Shown: in pieces, positions 62,723 to 64,000 of the stretch
How the letters are laid out: each line of letters starts with the position of its first letter
How positions within the stretch are numbered: position 1 is the first letter of the stretch
Assembly: GCF_012489685.1 (NCBI RefSeq)
Contig: NC_080044.1
Span: forward strand, 69,364,732 to 69,428,731
Length of the DNA: 64,000 bases
Origin: Lotus japonicus
Taxonomy: Eukaryota; Streptophyta; Magnoliopsida; Fabales; Fabaceae
Direction: 5' to 3'
The notes under the pieces: generated by a model
Database searches by the model: none
Seen by the model: only the letters and a program-made list of their open reading frames with translations
What the model was told of the DNA's origin: nothing
Translations under genes and position numbers: made by a program

Positions 62723-63230
62723 TCATAAAGCTATAAACAATCCGTCTAAAAGACAATAATAAAGCCCACCAGAAGCTATCAATGGGGATAACACTTTAAA
62801 TAGAGTCAATGTGGAAGCACCAAGGATGTCACCCATGTGGTTATGAACAAGGAAACCAAAACAATCCCCTAATGCATCAAAGTTAACTTTGAAAATGCCT
62901 TTAGTGGCTCGATGCCACACCGCTGGTAGAGCTACGTGGTTAGGCTGGCTAAAATGCAGGCCCGACATCGGTATGAGCTTAGAAGCTCGAAGAAGAACTT
63001 ACAAAAAAATTTGTTGCTCCCACTAGCTAGCAGTACAAAATGGTTAGAAATCGGTGCAAACCTTCCTCTTCATAATGTTGCATGAACCACAAGAAGAAAT
63101 ATGAGAAAGAAAGACCAATACTTGGATCCAACCTAAACCCAATAGAGGAGGCGAACCAAGCCATACGATTACGAGCCACAAGACCACTACAACATTTATC
63201 ACTTTATACGATGTTGTTTTCTTCATCCAA
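62723..63230 (-). pseudogene. LINE RNase H fragment
   Basis: The minus strand reads WHRATKGIFKVNFDAL and GFLVHNHMGDILGA: the first strands of a plant LINE RNase H (WxxPxxGxxKxNxDGA...GxxxRDxxGxxLxA). Further upstream, frames such as LWLVIVWLGSPPLLG recall the linker, with stops. Confidence 0.65.
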
Positions 63231-63479
63231 TAAATTAGAATCTGTGGCTAAAAATATGTCAATCACCTAAGAGTTTTTCCACTAACTTCTCAAAGTTAAG
63301 TATCAATAACCCTCAGACCCTGTCTCTTCAAACTAACAATGCAGTGCTTTCAATAAGTTGTTTGTACGTTGTCTTCTAGTGAAAGAAACTTGATTTATTC
63401 TTCTTGATGAATGTTGAATGCTTCTTAAGTAATGATCAATATTCATGGGCTATTAGCATCTTTTGGACAATTTAGCATG

Positions 63480-63590
63480 ATTTGATGTTCAACATTTGGT
63501 GAATTGTTCAGCACGTGGATTGCTTTTTTAGTACTTCAATATCTTTTGAAATCTGATAAATTCATCATATGAGGTAAGACTTTAGAATGT
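63480..63590 (+). repeat. Dispersed repeat, copy B
   Basis: Matches 49012-49115 (TTGATGTTCAACATTTGGTG ... GATTGCTTTTTTAGTACTTC ... CATCATATGAG). Same orientation, about 14.5 kb apart. Confidence 0.6.
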
Positions 63591-64000
63591 TGTGATGTAA
63601 CCTTCTGATGGGAAGTTAATTCTTATTGAGCGAGTAACATTAGGAACCCTAAAATCTAAACTAAGAGGATAGTAAAAAGATAGAAAAGAAAGACTTCATC
63701 AATTTTCTTGTTAACATTTCACAATGGAAGCAATACAACTTATACTATCTATTCACTTAAGGAATGAAATATGACATTACAATATTACATGTGACACCAT
63801 CTTAGGAAATATAATATTTAGATCATAAGATATAATAATAAGCTGGAACTATTAAACTAATATTCAAAAAAAACATGATATATATAATGAAATTATATAT
63901 TTCTGGCCCACTAATAGAAGTCCATGAGATGAGGCTTCTATCACCTTCTTGACTTACTGGATTTTCACTCCAACATCTATCTTCTTAAATTCTAGTTTGG
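63591..64000. other. Window end, no feature recognised
   Basis: AT-rich sequence with no ORF or repeat boundary that I can support. Confidence 0.5.

Overview
This is plant nuclear DNA. It is AT-rich, has GT-AG introns and multi-exon genes, and contains plant-type transposons. The gene set (tau-class GST, cytosolic DGAT3 next to a CHR18/SMARCAL1-type helicase, plant guanosine deaminase) and the retrotransposon style suggest a dicot, most plausibly a papilionoid legume. The species assignment is inference; the window alone cannot prove it.

Layout. (1) 1-1502: unassigned sequence. (2) 1503-19595: a Mutator-like element (MULE) with ~330-bp terminal inverted repeats and a perfect 9-bp target duplication. 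It carries a GRF zinc-finger/coiled-coil gene and a decayed MURA-type transposase. A 12.1-kb Ty1/copia element of Sirevirus type is inserted in the last transposase exon; its two 1,227-bp LTRs look identical and its 5-bp target duplication is perfect. Besides gag and pol, this element has a large extra ORF with its own promoter-like leader, and on the opposite strand a compact 130-codon ORF with TATA box and AATAAA. (3) 19.6-29.5 kb: AT-rich repeats, including Helitron-like ends, a foldback MITE, an RCC1-repeat gene fragment, a degenerate tandem triplication and LINE tails. (4) 29622-32299 (minus): a six-exon chimeric gene in which the N-terminal domain of RPA1, a DMC1 recombinase segment and a metacaspase-like domain lie in one uninterrupted spliced frame. 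(5) 32.6-35.5 kb: two 5'-truncated LINEs and two Stowaway-like MITEs. (6) 35880-46327: the convergent pair DGAT3 (plus) and CHR18/SMARCAL1-like helicase (minus, 24 exons fully resolved). (7) 46.7-50.2 kb: LINE RNase H fragments, a 534-bp near-complete palindrome (MULE-MITE) and a piece of 18S rRNA joined to a LINE fragment. (8) 50.3-61.4 kb: a RING/PHD-like zinc protein, an F-box protein, a tau GST lacking the usual catalytic serine, and guanosine deaminase. (9) 61.4-64 kb: a SINE, LINE remains and a dispersed repeat.

How things work together. The host genes are mostly unrelated housekeeping genes: oil synthesis, replication-fork repair, detoxification, nucleoside catabolism and protein turnover. 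The DGAT3-CHR18 adjacency matches my recollection that the Arabidopsis homologues are neighbours (At1g48300/At1g48310). The most unusual object is the RPA1-DMC1-metacaspase fusion: all five introns are phase-consistent, so it looks translatable rather than like scrambled debris. Splice coordinates were worked out by hand from the sequence; no database search was run.
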